A DNA stretch of 63,709 nucleotides from Cohnella luojiensis (GTDB lineage: Bacteria > Bacillota > Bacilli > Paenibacillales > Paenibacillaceae). Within the stretch, counting starts at the first letter, position 1; the number at the start of each line of letters is the position of its first letter. The translations under genes were made by a program, and so were the position numbers. The notes below the pieces were generated by a model that saw nothing but the letters and a program-made list of their open reading frames with translations, was not told the origin of the DNA and did no database searches. This document shows, one piece after another, positions 15,110 to 23,688 of the stretch. The DNA is taken from NCBI RefSeq assembly GCF_004564235.1, contig NZ_SOMN01000025.1, positions 1 to 63,709 of the forward strand. The letters run 5' to 3'.

Positions 15110-16300
15110 TTATACGAACTTACGCGATGCGCCAATGAACCAAATAAGGAACGCAAAGCACACGAATGCGATGAAGCCGTAACTTCCGAACACATCATAT
15201 TGGGTAGAAAAGTACCCGAAGCCAAGACCTACGATGATACTCAGCGCATTCTCCCCTAACGACCGGAAGGAATCGATCGTTGCCCGCATGGAGGAATCGA
15301 TTCGGTGATGCAAGTATCCGGCAGCAATCGGCTCCATCACGCCGGAGAACAAGCAGATGACGAGCATCGCCGCGAGACCGATGTAGTCCATGCTTGCGGC
15401 CACATAGGTGAAGCCGATAGCGATCACGGTTATAACGATGAAGATCAGCGTCCTGTAGCTGAATCGGCGTATGAGCAGATGGGCCAGAAGATTTCCTGGC
15501 AGCTGCAGAAGCATGATCGCGGCCGACAGCACGCCGAAGAAGATGATCGGCACTTCCAGTCTGTTCGCGTAAAGCTGCCAGAATTCGTAGATGTATCCCA
15601 TGGCTGCTCCCGTGATCATTCCGGAGAGTACGATCAGGCGGACACCTGGATTCACCCGAAAGAAGCGCAGGGATTCAGTTACATATCGCTTGAACGGAAC
15701 GTCGTCCTCGTCCTCGTCCTCGTCCGAGGCGTCACCGGCTGCTTCTGGAGGCTCGATAAGCGATATCGAGAGGAGTAGTGCGATTAGTGCGCTTCCGAGC
15801 GATATCCAATAGTTCAGCTCTAAGTTGAATTTACTGGCGAGCAAGCTTCCGCACAGGGCGGCAAGCATGGCGGATCCGAAGTCGCAAGCGTTCAATCTGC
15901 CTAATTGCTTCTCGAACGATGCGGCTTTTCCTTGCAACGCCAAGGTATCGTAGAGAAGGGCGTTTTCCGATCCGCTGCTGGAAGCGCGGCTGATGCCGGC
16001 TAAGAACACGACCGTGGCAAAGTGCCAGAATTCCGTCGCGAACAGAAGGATTAGAAACTCGCTGCATCCGAGAATAGCGCTCAGTACGAGCATCCTTTTC
16101 CGTCCCCATTTGTCGGCCATAATGCCTGTCGGGACCTCCAAGAGAACGATCGTCAGCGCATAAATAATCTCGGTAAAAACGACCTTCTGAATGGTCATGC
16201 CTCGCTCTTCCCAGTAAAGCCTTTCGATAACGTAGGCCGGGATGAGGCTGGAAATAAACCGAAAGGCATATAGCTTCCATAAATTGCTTGTATAGTCCAC
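15110..16300 (-). CDS. MFS transporter
   Basis: About 396 residues with twelve predicted helices. The motif between helices 2 and 3 is clear: GIMADKWGRKRMLVLSA near residues 60-76. A short acidic cytoplasmic loop with a DEDEDED run separates the two halves; in the DNA it is a run of tcctcg units. I prefer the GTG at 16300 because AGAGGAG lies 7 nt before it; the ATG at 16318 overlaps that RBS. The gene is co-transcribed with the GNAT gene at 14527-15096. Drug or metabolite export is likely from family, but the substrate is unknown. Confidence 0.85.
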   Translation of the reverse strand: MDYTSNLWKLYAFRFISSLIPAYVIERLYWEERGMTIQKVVFTEIIYALTIVLLEVPTGIMADKWGRKRMLVLSAILGCSEFLILLFATEFWHFATVVFLAGISRASSSGSENALLYDTLALQGKAASFEKQLGRLNACDFGSAMLAALCGSLLASKFNLELNYWISLGSALIALLLSISLIEPPEAAGDASDEDEDEDDVPFKRYVTESLRFFRVNPGVRLIVLSGMITGAAMGYIYEFWQLYANRLEVPIIFFGVLSAAIMLLQLPGNLLAHLLIRRFSYRTLIFIVITVIAIGFTYVAASMDYIGLAAMLVICLFSGVMEPIAAGYLHHRIDSSMRATIDSFRSLGENALSIIVGLGFGYFSTQYDVFGSYGFIAFVCFAFLIWFIGASRKFV

Positions 16301-16495
16301 GAGGGAGCTCCTCTCCATAATCCGATTGGGTTTGCAGGCTCAATCGGAATAGGGGGGGCTCGCGGCGGGCTGGCGATTATGTCTTAGCAGGGAGGTCTTG
16401 CGAATGGAATCATGTTAGGTCCTCCTTCGAAAGTTGGTTGTAATTCCCATCATAAGTCGCGAAATAGGGGGAGTCAAATGCGATGAAATGCGGCT

Positions 16496-17215
16496 TTAAT
16501 CCATTAACTCCTTCAAATAAAAGCTTTTATTCTCCAAGAACCTCCGGGTGATCTGATAATGCTCCGTATCCTCGTATCGAATGGGCTGAATGGATGCTTC
16601 GTTGAAGTGATAGATGTCGGCGTTCGGATAGCCGAGAAGGATCGGCGAATGCGTCGCGATAATGAGCTGAGCGGTTTTCTGCAGGTCGTGGATGATGCTT
16701 AAGAACGCGAGCTGCCTTTGCGGGGAGAGGGCGGCCTCCGGTTCATCTAATAAATAGATCCCCCGCTTCCCGAAACGATTCTGGAATAAGGAGAGAAAGG
16801 ACTCCCCGTGCGATTGATGGTGCAAAGATTTCCCGCCGTAGGGGTCGTACGCCCCGGGATGTTCCCTTGCAAGTTCATCGATATGCGAGGCAAAGCTGTA
16901 GAACGTCTCCGCCCGAAGGAAAAAGCCGGAGTTGATCTTGGGCATCCAAGAGAGCCGAATATAATCCCCCAGCTGTGCTTCCGACGAATCCAGCTCGTAT
17001 TGGTTATTTTGACTGCCGCCGGCAGGGTTAAAGCCGCACTGATAAGCAATAGCCTCTAGAAGCGTAGATTTCCCCGAACCGTTCTCCCCAACGAAAAACG
17101 TTACGTTATTATTCAATGACAATCTGTCCAGGTGTTTGATCGATGGAATATGAAACGGATATACGTTTGGATTCGGAATTCTCTCGCTCATTATAACTAT
17201 CTCATGTAAAAACAT
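16496..17215 (-). CDS. AAA family ATPase (ABC/RecF-like, single domain)
   Basis: 239 residues. Walker A is GENGSGKST (43-51), Walker B is GIYLLDEPEAALS near 150-162, and the switch His is in IIATHSPILL near 188. A helical insertion between them contains SLHHQSHGESFLSLFQNR, the signature-like segment. It matches small predicted AAA ATPases (AAA_21/AAA_15 type), which occur alone or with nuclease partners; no such partner is next to it. AAGGAGA lies 8 nt before the ATG. A stem-loop with a U-tract at 17252-17289 lies 37 nt upstream on the same strand and may attenuate transcription. Confidence 0.85.
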   Translation of the reverse strand: MFLHEIVIMSERIPNPNVYPFHIPSIKHLDRLSLNNNVTFFVGENGSGKSTLLEAIAYQCGFNPAGGSQNNQYELDSSEAQLGDYIRLSWMPKINSGFFLRAETFYSFASHIDELAREHPGAYDPYGGKSLHHQSHGESFLSLFQNRFGKRGIYLLDEPEAALSPQRQLAFLSIIHDLQKTAQLIIATHSPILLGYPNADIYHFNEASIQPIRYEDTEHYQITRRFLENKSFYLKELMD

Positions 17216-17251
17216 GGCCTAATCTCCTTCCTTAGGATTGTCTTCCTTATG

Positions 17252-17289
17252 AAAAAAATGACCCTCACTGATATTTCATAGGAGGGTCA
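17252..17289 (-). terminator. terminator-like hairpin in the AAA ATPase leader
   Basis: On the minus strand TGACCCTC pairs with GAGGGTCA, 15-nt loop, followed by seven T. No minus-strand gene ends nearby; the next element downstream is the ATPase start at 17215. It is either a leader attenuator or the trace of a lost upstream gene. Confidence 0.6.
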
Positions 17290-17514
17290 TAACTTAGGGC
17301 TTTAATGAGTTGTCCTCTCTTAGTATATAATTTTCTGAAGTAGTTGTAATTGGTTATATAAACATTTTTCAATTCTTACTAGATGAATCTCCCTTGTACA
17401 ATTACCTATCTTTGGTTAGAAATAGATAGTCGTCCATGAGTTGCAAGACAAGCGTCCATGCCCCCAATAGACAAGTGGAGTAGTATACAACAAATCTAAT
17501 TGGAGGTGCTGGAA

Positions 17515-18351
17515 TTGGGTTGTCCTCAAACTAAGCGAAAAAAGGGCTGCAAAAAGAAAAAAGTTATTGACTGCCCTACTAAGAGAAAATGTTGTTGCAA
17601 GAAAATTGTCGTCAAAAGGCAAATTGTACAGGTAAATATTCCTCCAGAGGCTTTAGGTGCAGTAGGTGCCGTTGGAGCTGTAGGCTCAGCAGGCAGTGTA
17701 GGGTCAGCAGGCAGCGTAGGGTCGGCGGGCAGTGTAGGGTCAGCGGGCAGCGTTGGTACCGCGGGGACAGCAGGAAGCGTTGGTGAAGCAGGAAGCGTCG
17801 GTGCTGCAGGAGCAGTAGGTACTGCAGGCGCAGTAGGCACTGCAGGTGCAGTTGGAGCCACAGGAGCCACAGGAGCCACAGGAGCCACAGGAGCCACAGG
17901 AGCCACAGGAGCCACAGGAGCCACAGGAGCCACGGGTGCTGGGTTATCCGAGTTCGGGTACGTTTACAACTTAAGTGCTCAAACGGTTGCGATAGAAGCT
18001 GATGTTGTTTTTGATACAAACGGTTTCCTTACACCTGGAATTACGCATGCCCCCGGAACCACTCAGATTTTGGTTACTTCTGCGGGCATTTACGAGGTTA
18101 CTTACTCCGTATCAGGTTCAGAGCCGAATCAATTTGCACTATTTGTTAACGGCAATCTGGTACCGGGAACCATATATGCTGCAGGTGCCGGAACGCAGCA
18201 GACCACTGGTCAAGTCATATTCGCTGTAGGAGCCGGTGATGTTATTACTCTTAGAAATCATTCTTCTGCTGCAGCTGTTGGCCTTGCGACTCCGATCGGA
18301 GGCACGCAAGCAAGCGTAAACGCTTCTGTTGTAATCAAGAAATTAAATTAG
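17515..18351 (+). CDS. collagen-like protein with Cys-rich basic N-terminus (spore-surface type)
   Basis: About 278 residues. The first 35 residues are basic and rich in Cys ([20 protein letters not shown], then KCCCKK). A Gly-X-Y region of about 30 triplets follows (residues 48-142), made of [15 protein letters not shown] and ten GAT triplets; it contains no Pro. The C-terminal 130 residues are a beta-rich domain resembling the TNF-like C-terminus of BclA-type exosporium proteins ([20 protein letters not shown]). No signal peptide is seen, as is usual for proteins assembled on the spore inside the mother cell. GGAGGT at 17502 is 7 nt from the TTG at 17515; a TTG at 17500 would overlap that RBS. 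Confidence 0.82.
   Translation: MGCPQTKRKKGCKKKKVIDCPTKRKCCCKKIVVKRQIVQVNIPPEALGAVGAVGAVGSAGSVGSAGSVGSAGSVGSAGSVGTAGTAGSVGEAGSVGAAGAVGTAGAVGTAGAVGATGATGATGATGATGATGATGATGATGAGLSEFGYVYNLSAQTVAIEADVVFDTNGFLTPGITHAPGTTQILVTSAGIYEVTYSVSGSEPNQFALFVNGNLVPGTIYAAGAGTQQTTGQVIFAVGAGDVITLRNHSSAAAVGLATPIGGTQASVNASVVIKKLN
17854..17934 (+). repeat. 9-bp tandem repeat inside the collagen-like gene (9 units)
   Basis: GGAGCCACA repeats nine times with only the last base of the last unit changed, encoding Gly-Ala-Thr triplets. The identity at synonymous positions suggests recent slippage and a length-variable site. An 18-bp repeat (GTAGGGTCAGCGGGCAGC type) precedes it at about 17690-17760. Confidence 0.95.
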
Positions 18352-18391
18352 TATTTCATGAAATGTAAGAGGCAGTCTCCCTAAACGAGCA

Positions 18392-18423
18392 AATAAAACG
18401 GTTGCCAAAGCAACCGTTTTATT
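18392..18423. terminator. bidirectional terminator
   Basis: AATAAAACGGTTGC-CAAA-GCAACCGTTTTATT, a perfect 14-bp stem between convergent genes, with U-rich 3' sides in both directions. Confidence 0.9.
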
Positions 18424-18442
18424 GCTTTCGTTTCCTTTTGTG

Positions 18443-19249
18443 TTATTTGCCCTGGCTTACGATTTCCAGCCTCCGCGCCATGGCCTGCGCCGGAAGAGAT
18501 GTTGCTACCGCACCGCCGAACCAGAGACGGACCTTCTGCTTTTCCTTCAGATCGCCGTAAACGATCGGCTCGCCGGCTTCATCAAACAATTCGGAATGCT
18601 CCGAGAAACTGAAATAGTAGCTCGGTTCTTCTTCGCCGTCCGCCAAGATCAGAATGCGGTTCCCCGTAGTATCAACTTCTACAATTGTCCCTACGACATC
18701 CGGCTTCGCGCTCAGCGGCTGAATATCGTAAGAAATCATATCGGGATCAATTAGCTTCTCGATCTCCGGCTTAGCTTCGGCTTCGCTCGTATCGGGCATA
18801 CTGATCGTCAATTTGTTCTTAATGACGTCGATGCCGGAGGAGTACATATTCAGCTTCTGGTACAGCTTTTGATCGAACAGCTGCTGCTGAGCGGCTTCTA
18901 ACTCTTTAAGCGTATAGGTTACGTCCACGGTTTGGTATGTCCCAGCAGCGTATTTCTCAGCGATTATGTGTTCGATTTCTTCGGTGAGCCCGACGACGTT
19001 GATATAGAGCAAGCCGTCTTGCAAATAAATATCGCCATGAGGGATATCCTTCGACTCCAGAAAAGCCCGGACTTGACCCGGAGCAGTTAGCGGATTCGTG
19101 GTGCCTGCGGGTATTTCTTCTTGGAGCTTCGGTTGTATGGTGTGATCATCGTTGCCGCTGGTACCCGCTTCCGGTCTAGCGCCGCAGCCGGCTATGAGCA
19201 AAGACGCCAACATTAGCGGTATGCAGAAAAGGGAGATATATCGATTCAT
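18443..19249 (-). CDS. lipoprotein with C-terminal DUF3221-like domain
   Basis: 268 residues. The signal peptide ends in a lipobox LLIAGC with the lipidated Cys at residue 22, so the protein is anchored outside the membrane. The central part (about 60-150) contains two short alpha/beta repeats (DGLLYINVVGLTEEIEHIIAEK and IKNKLTISMPDTSEAEAKPE). The last 80 residues (VVGTIVEVDTTGNRILILAD and following) resemble DUF3221, an OB-like domain of secreted Firmicute proteins. Function unknown. The gene is convergent with the collagen-like gene and is followed upstream by repeat array B. Confidence 0.75.
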   Translation of the reverse strand: MNRYISLFCIPLMLASLLIAGCGARPEAGTSGNDDHTIQPKLQEEIPAGTTNPLTAPGQVRAFLESKDIPHGDIYLQDGLLYINVVGLTEEIEHIIAEKYAAGTYQTVDVTYTLKELEAAQQQLFDQKLYQKLNMYSSGIDVIKNKLTISMPDTSEAEAKPEIEKLIDPDMISYDIQPLSAKPDVVGTIVEVDTTGNRILILADGEEEPSYYFSFSEHSELFDEAGEPIVYGDLKEKQKVRLWFGGAVATSLPAQAMARRLEIVSQGK

Positions 19250-19321
19250 AAGGTATACATCCTCTCGTTCCTTTACCTATTCAGACGGTGGGGTAGACCC
19301 TTTGGTTGCGTCAGCCAGGGC

Positions 19322-19708
19322 AGAGTTAGCTAAGTTCCTCCGTTAATTCGGCTCGATTCGCCCGCGGCGGACGGAGTTAGTAAGATTTCGTTACTATCTC
19401 GGCTCGATTCGCCCGCGGCGGACGGAGATAGTAAGATTTCGTTACTATCTCGGCTCGATTCGCCCGCGGCGGACGGAGATAGTACGATTTCGTTACTATC
19501 TCGACTCGATTTGCCAGCGACGGACAGAGTTAGTAAGATTTCGTTACTATCTCGGCTCGATTTGCCCGCGACGGATAGAGTTAGTAAGATTTCGTTACTA
19601 TCTCGGCTCGATATGCCTGCGGAGGGCGGAGTTAGCTAAGTTCCTTCGTTTCTATCTTGGCACGATATTTCAGTGGCCGACGGAGTTAGCAAAGTTCCTT
19701 CGTTTAAT
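19322..19708 (-). repeat. 51-bp tandem repeat array B (about 7 units, inverted)
   Basis: The same 51-bp unit as arrays A and C, but in the opposite orientation. Units such as the one beginning GGCTCGATTCGCCCGCGG at 19351 recur every 51 bp; the outer units are degenerate (AAGTTCCTTCG in place of AAGATTTCG). Each intact unit contains TAGTAA and TTACTA around a 7-nt loop. It fills the gap between the lipoprotein gene and the methyltransferase gene. Confidence 0.93.
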
Positions 19709-19799
19709 TAAGCTTGAATCATCCGGGAAATGGTTACTTGTTTAGCCTATAATAAAGGGACACATTCCTAGTTCTGCTCATAGGAGGGGAGAGAGCGAT

Positions 19800-20405
19800 A
19801 TGAGAAATCATCTCCAAGAGATCATGTCGTTCTCTTTAGTAGCCATACTATTGCTAGCCTTGGCGTCTATCGTCCATCGCAGCTGGATGAACGGGATTTC
19901 TCCTATGCCGTCATCGGCACCGGTTCGTCGGGCGGTAGTGGCGGAGATTCATCGGCTTTCGGAAAAAGGGTTGATCGTGGAGGCTGGCTCGGGTTGGGGG
20001 ACGCTCGGAATTCACATTGGCCGATATTGCCGAGGCTGGCGACTGGTCGGGATCGAGAACTCAACGTTACCGTTGGGGATATCGAAGATCTTGGCTTGGC
20101 TGACTTTCGGGGTACAAGCGAGGAGGGATTCTTCTGATTCATCGCGGACTTCGGTATCTTTTCAACGAGGCGATATCTATCGGTATTCCTATTCGGAAGC
20201 AAGCATGGTCGTCTGTTATCTATACCCTGAGGCGATGAATCGGTTGAGTCCAATGCTTCAGCAACAGCTCAGGTCCGATGCTTTCGTGATCAGCGTATGC
20301 TTCGCGTTGCCGGGCTGGCAGCCGGAGAGAGTGATCACCTGCGGGGATCTCTATCGGACCAAAGTTTATGTTTATTCGGCACAACCGAGGAGAATCGAAA
20401 AATAG
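19800..20405 (+). CDS. membrane-anchored class I methyltransferase-like protein
   Basis: 201 residues. A single N-terminal helix (SLVAILLLALASIVHRSW, residues 12-29) is followed by a short loop and a Rossmann-like domain. Motif I is VEAGSGWGTLGIHIGRY near residues 60-76 and motif II is LVGIENSTLP near 82-91. It is shorter than most methyltransferases, and the post-motif region (GDIYRYSYSEASMVVCYLYP) fits the group of small membrane-linked SAM enzymes of Bacilli and Clostridia. Substrate unknown. GGAGGGGAGAG lies about 8 nt before the ATG. A strong hairpin follows. Confidence 0.75.
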   Translation: MRNHLQEIMSFSLVAILLLALASIVHRSWMNGISPMPSSAPVRRAVVAEIHRLSEKGLIVEAGSGWGTLGIHIGRYCRGWRLVGIENSTLPLGISKILAWLTFGVQARRDSSDSSRTSVSFQRGDIYRYSYSEASMVVCYLYPEAMNRLSPMLQQQLRSDAFVISVCFALPGWQPERVITCGDLYRTKVYVYSAQPRRIEK

Positions 20406-20442
20406 CTAGCCAAGCCCTAAGCAATAAGGAATGGCTAGCTAT
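20396..20442 (-). terminator. stem-loop terminator between convergent genes
   Basis: ATAGCTAGCCA (20402-20412) and TGGCTAGCTAT (20432-20442) form a perfect 11-bp stem; on the minus strand it is followed by TTTTT. Confidence 0.8.
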
Positions 20443-20465
20443 AGCCTCTTTCTGACCTATTGGCT

Positions 20466-21384
20466 CTATATGTTCGTCCCAAAGCTATTCGATCTATTTC
20501 TCAAATTCTGCGATAACTTCTCTCTTAAGCGGATTAACCACTCAGGTTCATTAGCCCATTGTTCCGCCATGGCTCTCAGAATCCGCGTATACCCGTATAA
20601 ATTCGCGAAACGCCTGCATGCGGGTAAGATAGACTCGATATCATCCGAAATTTCGAATTCGGTGAGAATAACCATCCATAAAACATCGTTTTTTAAACTC
20701 GAACATCTCCGGCGGCAAATAGTCCTGCAAACTATCGAGCGCTTGTTCAATATCCATCGCATACCAGTGATACATCGAATCATCGAAATCAATGACGTTA
20801 CAAGAGTCTGTCGCTTCATCGTAGAAGACATTGTCATATTCGAAATCATAATGAATAAGACCGAAATTACGGTTGGTGATCGGTATAGTCGAGAAGTAGT
20901 CTTGAAGTAATCGTGCTTCTGCTAATGCCGCGGTTTCCAGTGGATAATCAAATAGAACATCGCTGTATGACCATCTTTTGTGCGAATCGGGAGTATAGTA
21001 ACTCGACAAATAATGAAGTTTTCCCAAGGCCTTGCCATGGCTGAAAATAACGCGATCGCTGAAATCGGTTTTGTTTATCTGTTCGCCGGACACTCGGTTA
21101 AACACGGATGCATAGTACCCTCCCTATGGAGTCTGCACTTCAACGAGCTCCTCCCCGTTAATGGACGCCACGGACTCCAATGCCCCATATTGGTTAGATC
21201 GCAGATAAGCGATAAAATCCAGTTCCGCTTGAACGTTCTCTTTAAGCTTTTCCGCGATGGGGGCAAATCTTAGTAGTCGAGTTTTACCTTCGAATCGAAA
21301 CGGATAAATCGCATTCGATGATATTCGGTAATATTGAAACAGTTCTAATGACGTTCTATCGAAATCCCAATTTCCTAAAATCAT
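20466..21384 (-). pseudogene. aminoglycoside phosphotransferase-like (APH/CotS-type) pseudogene
   Basis: The minus-strand gene is readable over its whole length but broken twice. From 21384 the frame encodes GKTRLLRFAPIAEKLKENVQ (nucleotide-binding lobe), then meets an in-frame TAG at 21124-21126. Reading continues in the same frame through VFNRVSGEQ, the Brenner motif GLIHYDFEYDNVFYD and NVIDFDDSMYHWYAMDI. Near 20665 a frameshift (DGYSHRIRNFG versus LTEFEISDDIES) moves the C-terminus into another frame, which then runs to 20466 (REKLSQNLRNRSNSFG). The catalytic HxD and the IDFDD metal site are intact, so the decay looks recent. Confidence 0.82.
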
Positions 21385-21467
21385 TTCGGCTAAACTTACA
21401 TTATTGAAAAGATACTTCAGCTTTAAAATAGGCCTTCAGCTCCCTCTAGTTTTCATAAGTGTCGAAC

Positions 21468-21660
21468 AGCGATGAAAAGCATCGTTATTCATGGGATACA
21501 ACCATGTCAAAGCTCAAAGTACGGTTCATATCATCGTTATTGGGTGAATATATTTCTCTTCTTGTAAAATCATGCGCCGACAGCGATGAAAAACATCTTT
21601 ATCAACTCTTTTAACAGTCATCATTGCTTCAAATACGGTGCAAAACATCGCTCTTCGGGG
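21468..21660. repeat. cluster of short CGATG/CATCG hairpins
   Basis: At least four imperfect hairpins of the type AGCGATGAAAAGCATCGTTA lie in this intergenic stretch (near 21468, 21521, 21580 and 21637). The same motif family is found at 40505-40700. No promoter or gene is seen between them. Confidence 0.7.
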
Positions 21661-21712
21661 CTCAACGTGCCTGAGCAGTACTAAAATTTGCTCTCACCCC
21701 TGTTTTTGCGCG

Positions 21713-21744
21713 CAAAAAAGACCGCAAGGCTACGCCTGCGGTCT
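21713..21744 (-). terminator. rho-independent terminator
   Basis: On the minus strand AGACCGC and GCGGTCT pair, followed by TTTTTT. It ends the polysaccharide deacetylase gene. Confidence 0.85.
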
Positions 21745-21809
21745 AGTAATGAGCAGCGATATCCTATCCTTGTGGCAGACGTATCTTGATTAGCCTTCGC
21801 GTTGTAAGG

Positions 21810-22760
21810 TTACTTAATAATCGAAGAATGGAACTGTCCGGATTCGATCAATTCCTCGACCGTAACGAACTCATAGCCCTTATCGCCCAACTCTTCAATA
21901 ATGGAGGGCAACAGCTCTATCGTATGTTCGATCGCATGCTTGCGGCCGCCGAAGGAGTGCATGAGAATGACGCCCCCTTTATGAGCGTTGGTCAGCACGT
22001 TCTTGCGCATATCCGATACTGAGGTGCCGGCCCAATCTCTCGTATCCACGGTCCAGTAGACATGCTTCATATGCTCCAAGCGAATCGACTTCAACACCTT
22101 ATCCGAATAGGCGCCGTATGGAGCGCGTACAAGTTCGGGAGCAATCCCCGTCGCTTTTACCACTGCTTGCTGAGTCTTTTCGATCTCCGCTTTCAGTTTC
22201 TTTTCGGACAACTTCGTCAGGTCGCTATGAGACCATGAATGATTGCCGATCGTATGGCCTTCTTTAATGATGCGTCTTGCGACATCCGGATTTTTCGCGA
22301 CCTGAAGACCGACGACGAAGAAGGTGGCTTTGGCGTCGTATTTCTTCAGGATATCGAGAATTTGAGGCGTGTACTTACTGTCGGGACCGTCATCGAAGGT
22401 TAAGGCGATGAGCTTGCGTCCCTGATACTTGTCTTGGTTCGTCTCCTGAGGATCCGTCACCGGGGGCGCAGTAGATTGAGCCGAAGGAGGCGTTGACTCC
22501 GCAGTCTCCGTTGGAGTTTCTGATTCCGTTGACGGTGCCGTTCCTGTTGGAGCATTCGATTCCGTAGGCGGAACCGTCGGTGCCGGAGAAGCAGTTTCGG
22601 TCGGAGTGGTCGTATCCGCGAATACCGCTCCTCCGATCAGCCCGTTCAGACTCCATTCCTGACTCATGGATAAGCCCCATAAGCTTAAAGCGAGCATGAT
22701 GAAGACAAGCATACCCGGAAGGGCACGTTTTTTGGTTTTTCTATTCGGTTTTCCCCGCAT
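21810..22760 (-). CDS. polysaccharide deacetylase (NodB domain), membrane-anchored
   Basis: About 316 residues. A basic N-terminus and one hydrophobic segment (MLVFIMLALSLWGL) act as signal or anchor. A linker of about 60 residues of Thr/Pro/Ser/Glu follows. The NodB domain has all carbohydrate esterase 4 motifs: TFDDGPD (motif 1), HTIGNHSWSHSD (motif 2), RAPYG (motif 3), DTRDWAG (motif 4) and ILMHSF (motif 5). It probably N-deacetylates peptidoglycan or chitin-like glycans at the cell surface. I chose the ATG at 22760 because GGAGG lies 8 nt before it; the frame is open upstream to 23009 without a better site. Confidence 0.88.
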   Translation of the reverse strand: MRGKPNRKTKKRALPGMLVFIMLALSLWGLSMSQEWSLNGLIGGAVFADTTTPTETASPAPTVPPTESNAPTGTAPSTESETPTETAESTPPSAQSTAPPVTDPQETNQDKYQGRKLIALTFDDGPDSKYTPQILDILKKYDAKATFFVVGLQVAKNPDVARRIIKEGHTIGNHSWSHSDLTKLSEKKLKAEIEKTQQAVVKATGIAPELVRAPYGAYSDKVLKSIRLEHMKHVYWTVDTRDWAGTSVSDMRKNVLTNAHKGGVILMHSFGGRKHAIEHTIELLPSIIEELGDKGYEFVTVEELIESGQFHSSIIK

Positions 22761-22932
22761 CGCAAGTTCCTCCATGGTTTCTCTTTCCAATTCAGAAACG
22801 AGAGGCGCTTGGGGATGATCCGAGCAGGAGGGATCCCCATCCCCGCCTGCTAAGACCGATTTCGCAATCTGTTCTCTTTGGTTACTTATTAGACGAGAAC
22901 GGCGGAAAAAAGTTAATGGTTTTCGTCGATTT

Positions 22933-23463
22933 TTAGAAGAATGTGCGGAAAAAACCGCGTTTTTTTGCAGGAGCAGAGATTTCGCCCATGGCCGGAAAGC
23001 GGAATTCATCTAGCGGCAAGGTCGATTTGACGCCGTTCCCCTGCAAGTTCTCGACGGTAGCGGCCAACTGGGCGACCATCAAGCGCAGCTCGTCCAATTC
23101 CGAGCGGTGCTGCAGCACTTGCGCGGACACGACTTCATCGGCTTTCTGGGTTAGCGAGCGCTCGACTTCGCGGATTCGTGAGAACACTTCGTTTTCATCC
23201 AGGGAAAATGACACTATCTCGGGCTTGCGAATAGGCTCGGCAACGTCGGGTTCGGGGAGAACGATCTGCTCTAAGGAGCTTCCCTTGTCGACTTGTTCCT
23301 TCATATATAGAAGCAGACTGATCTCGCTGTCCGAGAAAACATAGTGGCCAAGGCGGTCCTTCGGAAAGGAAGGGGGAAAATGAGAGGCCCATCTTTTGAC
23401 GGTTGTTTGACTGACGCCCAGAAGCTCGGATGCTTCCTTTGTTTTCATGGTTTTCACGTTCAC
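22933..23463 (-). CDS. RacA-like MerR-type DNA-binding protein
   Basis: About 176 residues. The N-terminal MerR-type helix-turn-helix reads KTKEASELLGVSQTTVKRWA and ends with LGHYVFSDSEI, the pattern of RacA and related chromosome-anchoring proteins of sporulating bacilli. The middle is a coiled coil (about 95-150) and the C-terminus is a short basic tail (KKRGFFRTFF). RacA ties the chromosome origin to the cell pole during sporulation; a similar role is inferred from the architecture only. GGAG precedes the GTG at 23463 by 8 nt; another GTG three codons earlier overlaps it. Confidence 0.68.
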   Translation of the reverse strand: MNVKTMKTKEASELLGVSQTTVKRWASHFPPSFPKDRLGHYVFSDSEISLLLYMKEQVDKGSSLEQIVLPEPDVAEPIRKPEIVSFSLDENEVFSRIREVERSLTQKADEVVSAQVLQHRSELDELRLMVAQLAATVENLQGNGVKSTLPLDEFRFPAMGEISAPAKKRGFFRTFF

Positions 23464-23688
23464 GGCAATCACTCCATTCGCAAGTGTTGCTTACTTATTC
23501 TAGGTCGACTCCCAGCCCCCTGCGACGCTGACAAAGGAAGTGCCGATTCGCCAAACAAAGTGTTAATACGAGGGGCGCAGCCGCACCGATCCCGCAAAAG
23601 ATTACAAAACGGCTACAGCGCGATAATAGCGATAAGAAACAATTGGGTACAATAAAGATAAACGATTCATAAAGGGGTCTCTTTCTCT

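Noticed and set aside
17526..18019. Long antisense frames (Ala/Pro/Val-rich and Leu/Trp-rich) opposite the collagen-like gene
   Set aside because: They are mirror readings of the GGAGCCACA and 18-bp repeats, with no RBS of their own.
20431..20910. A plus-strand frame of 159 codons over the phosphotransferase pseudogene
   Set aside because: The minus strand carries clear phosphotransferase motifs; the plus frame is its shadow.
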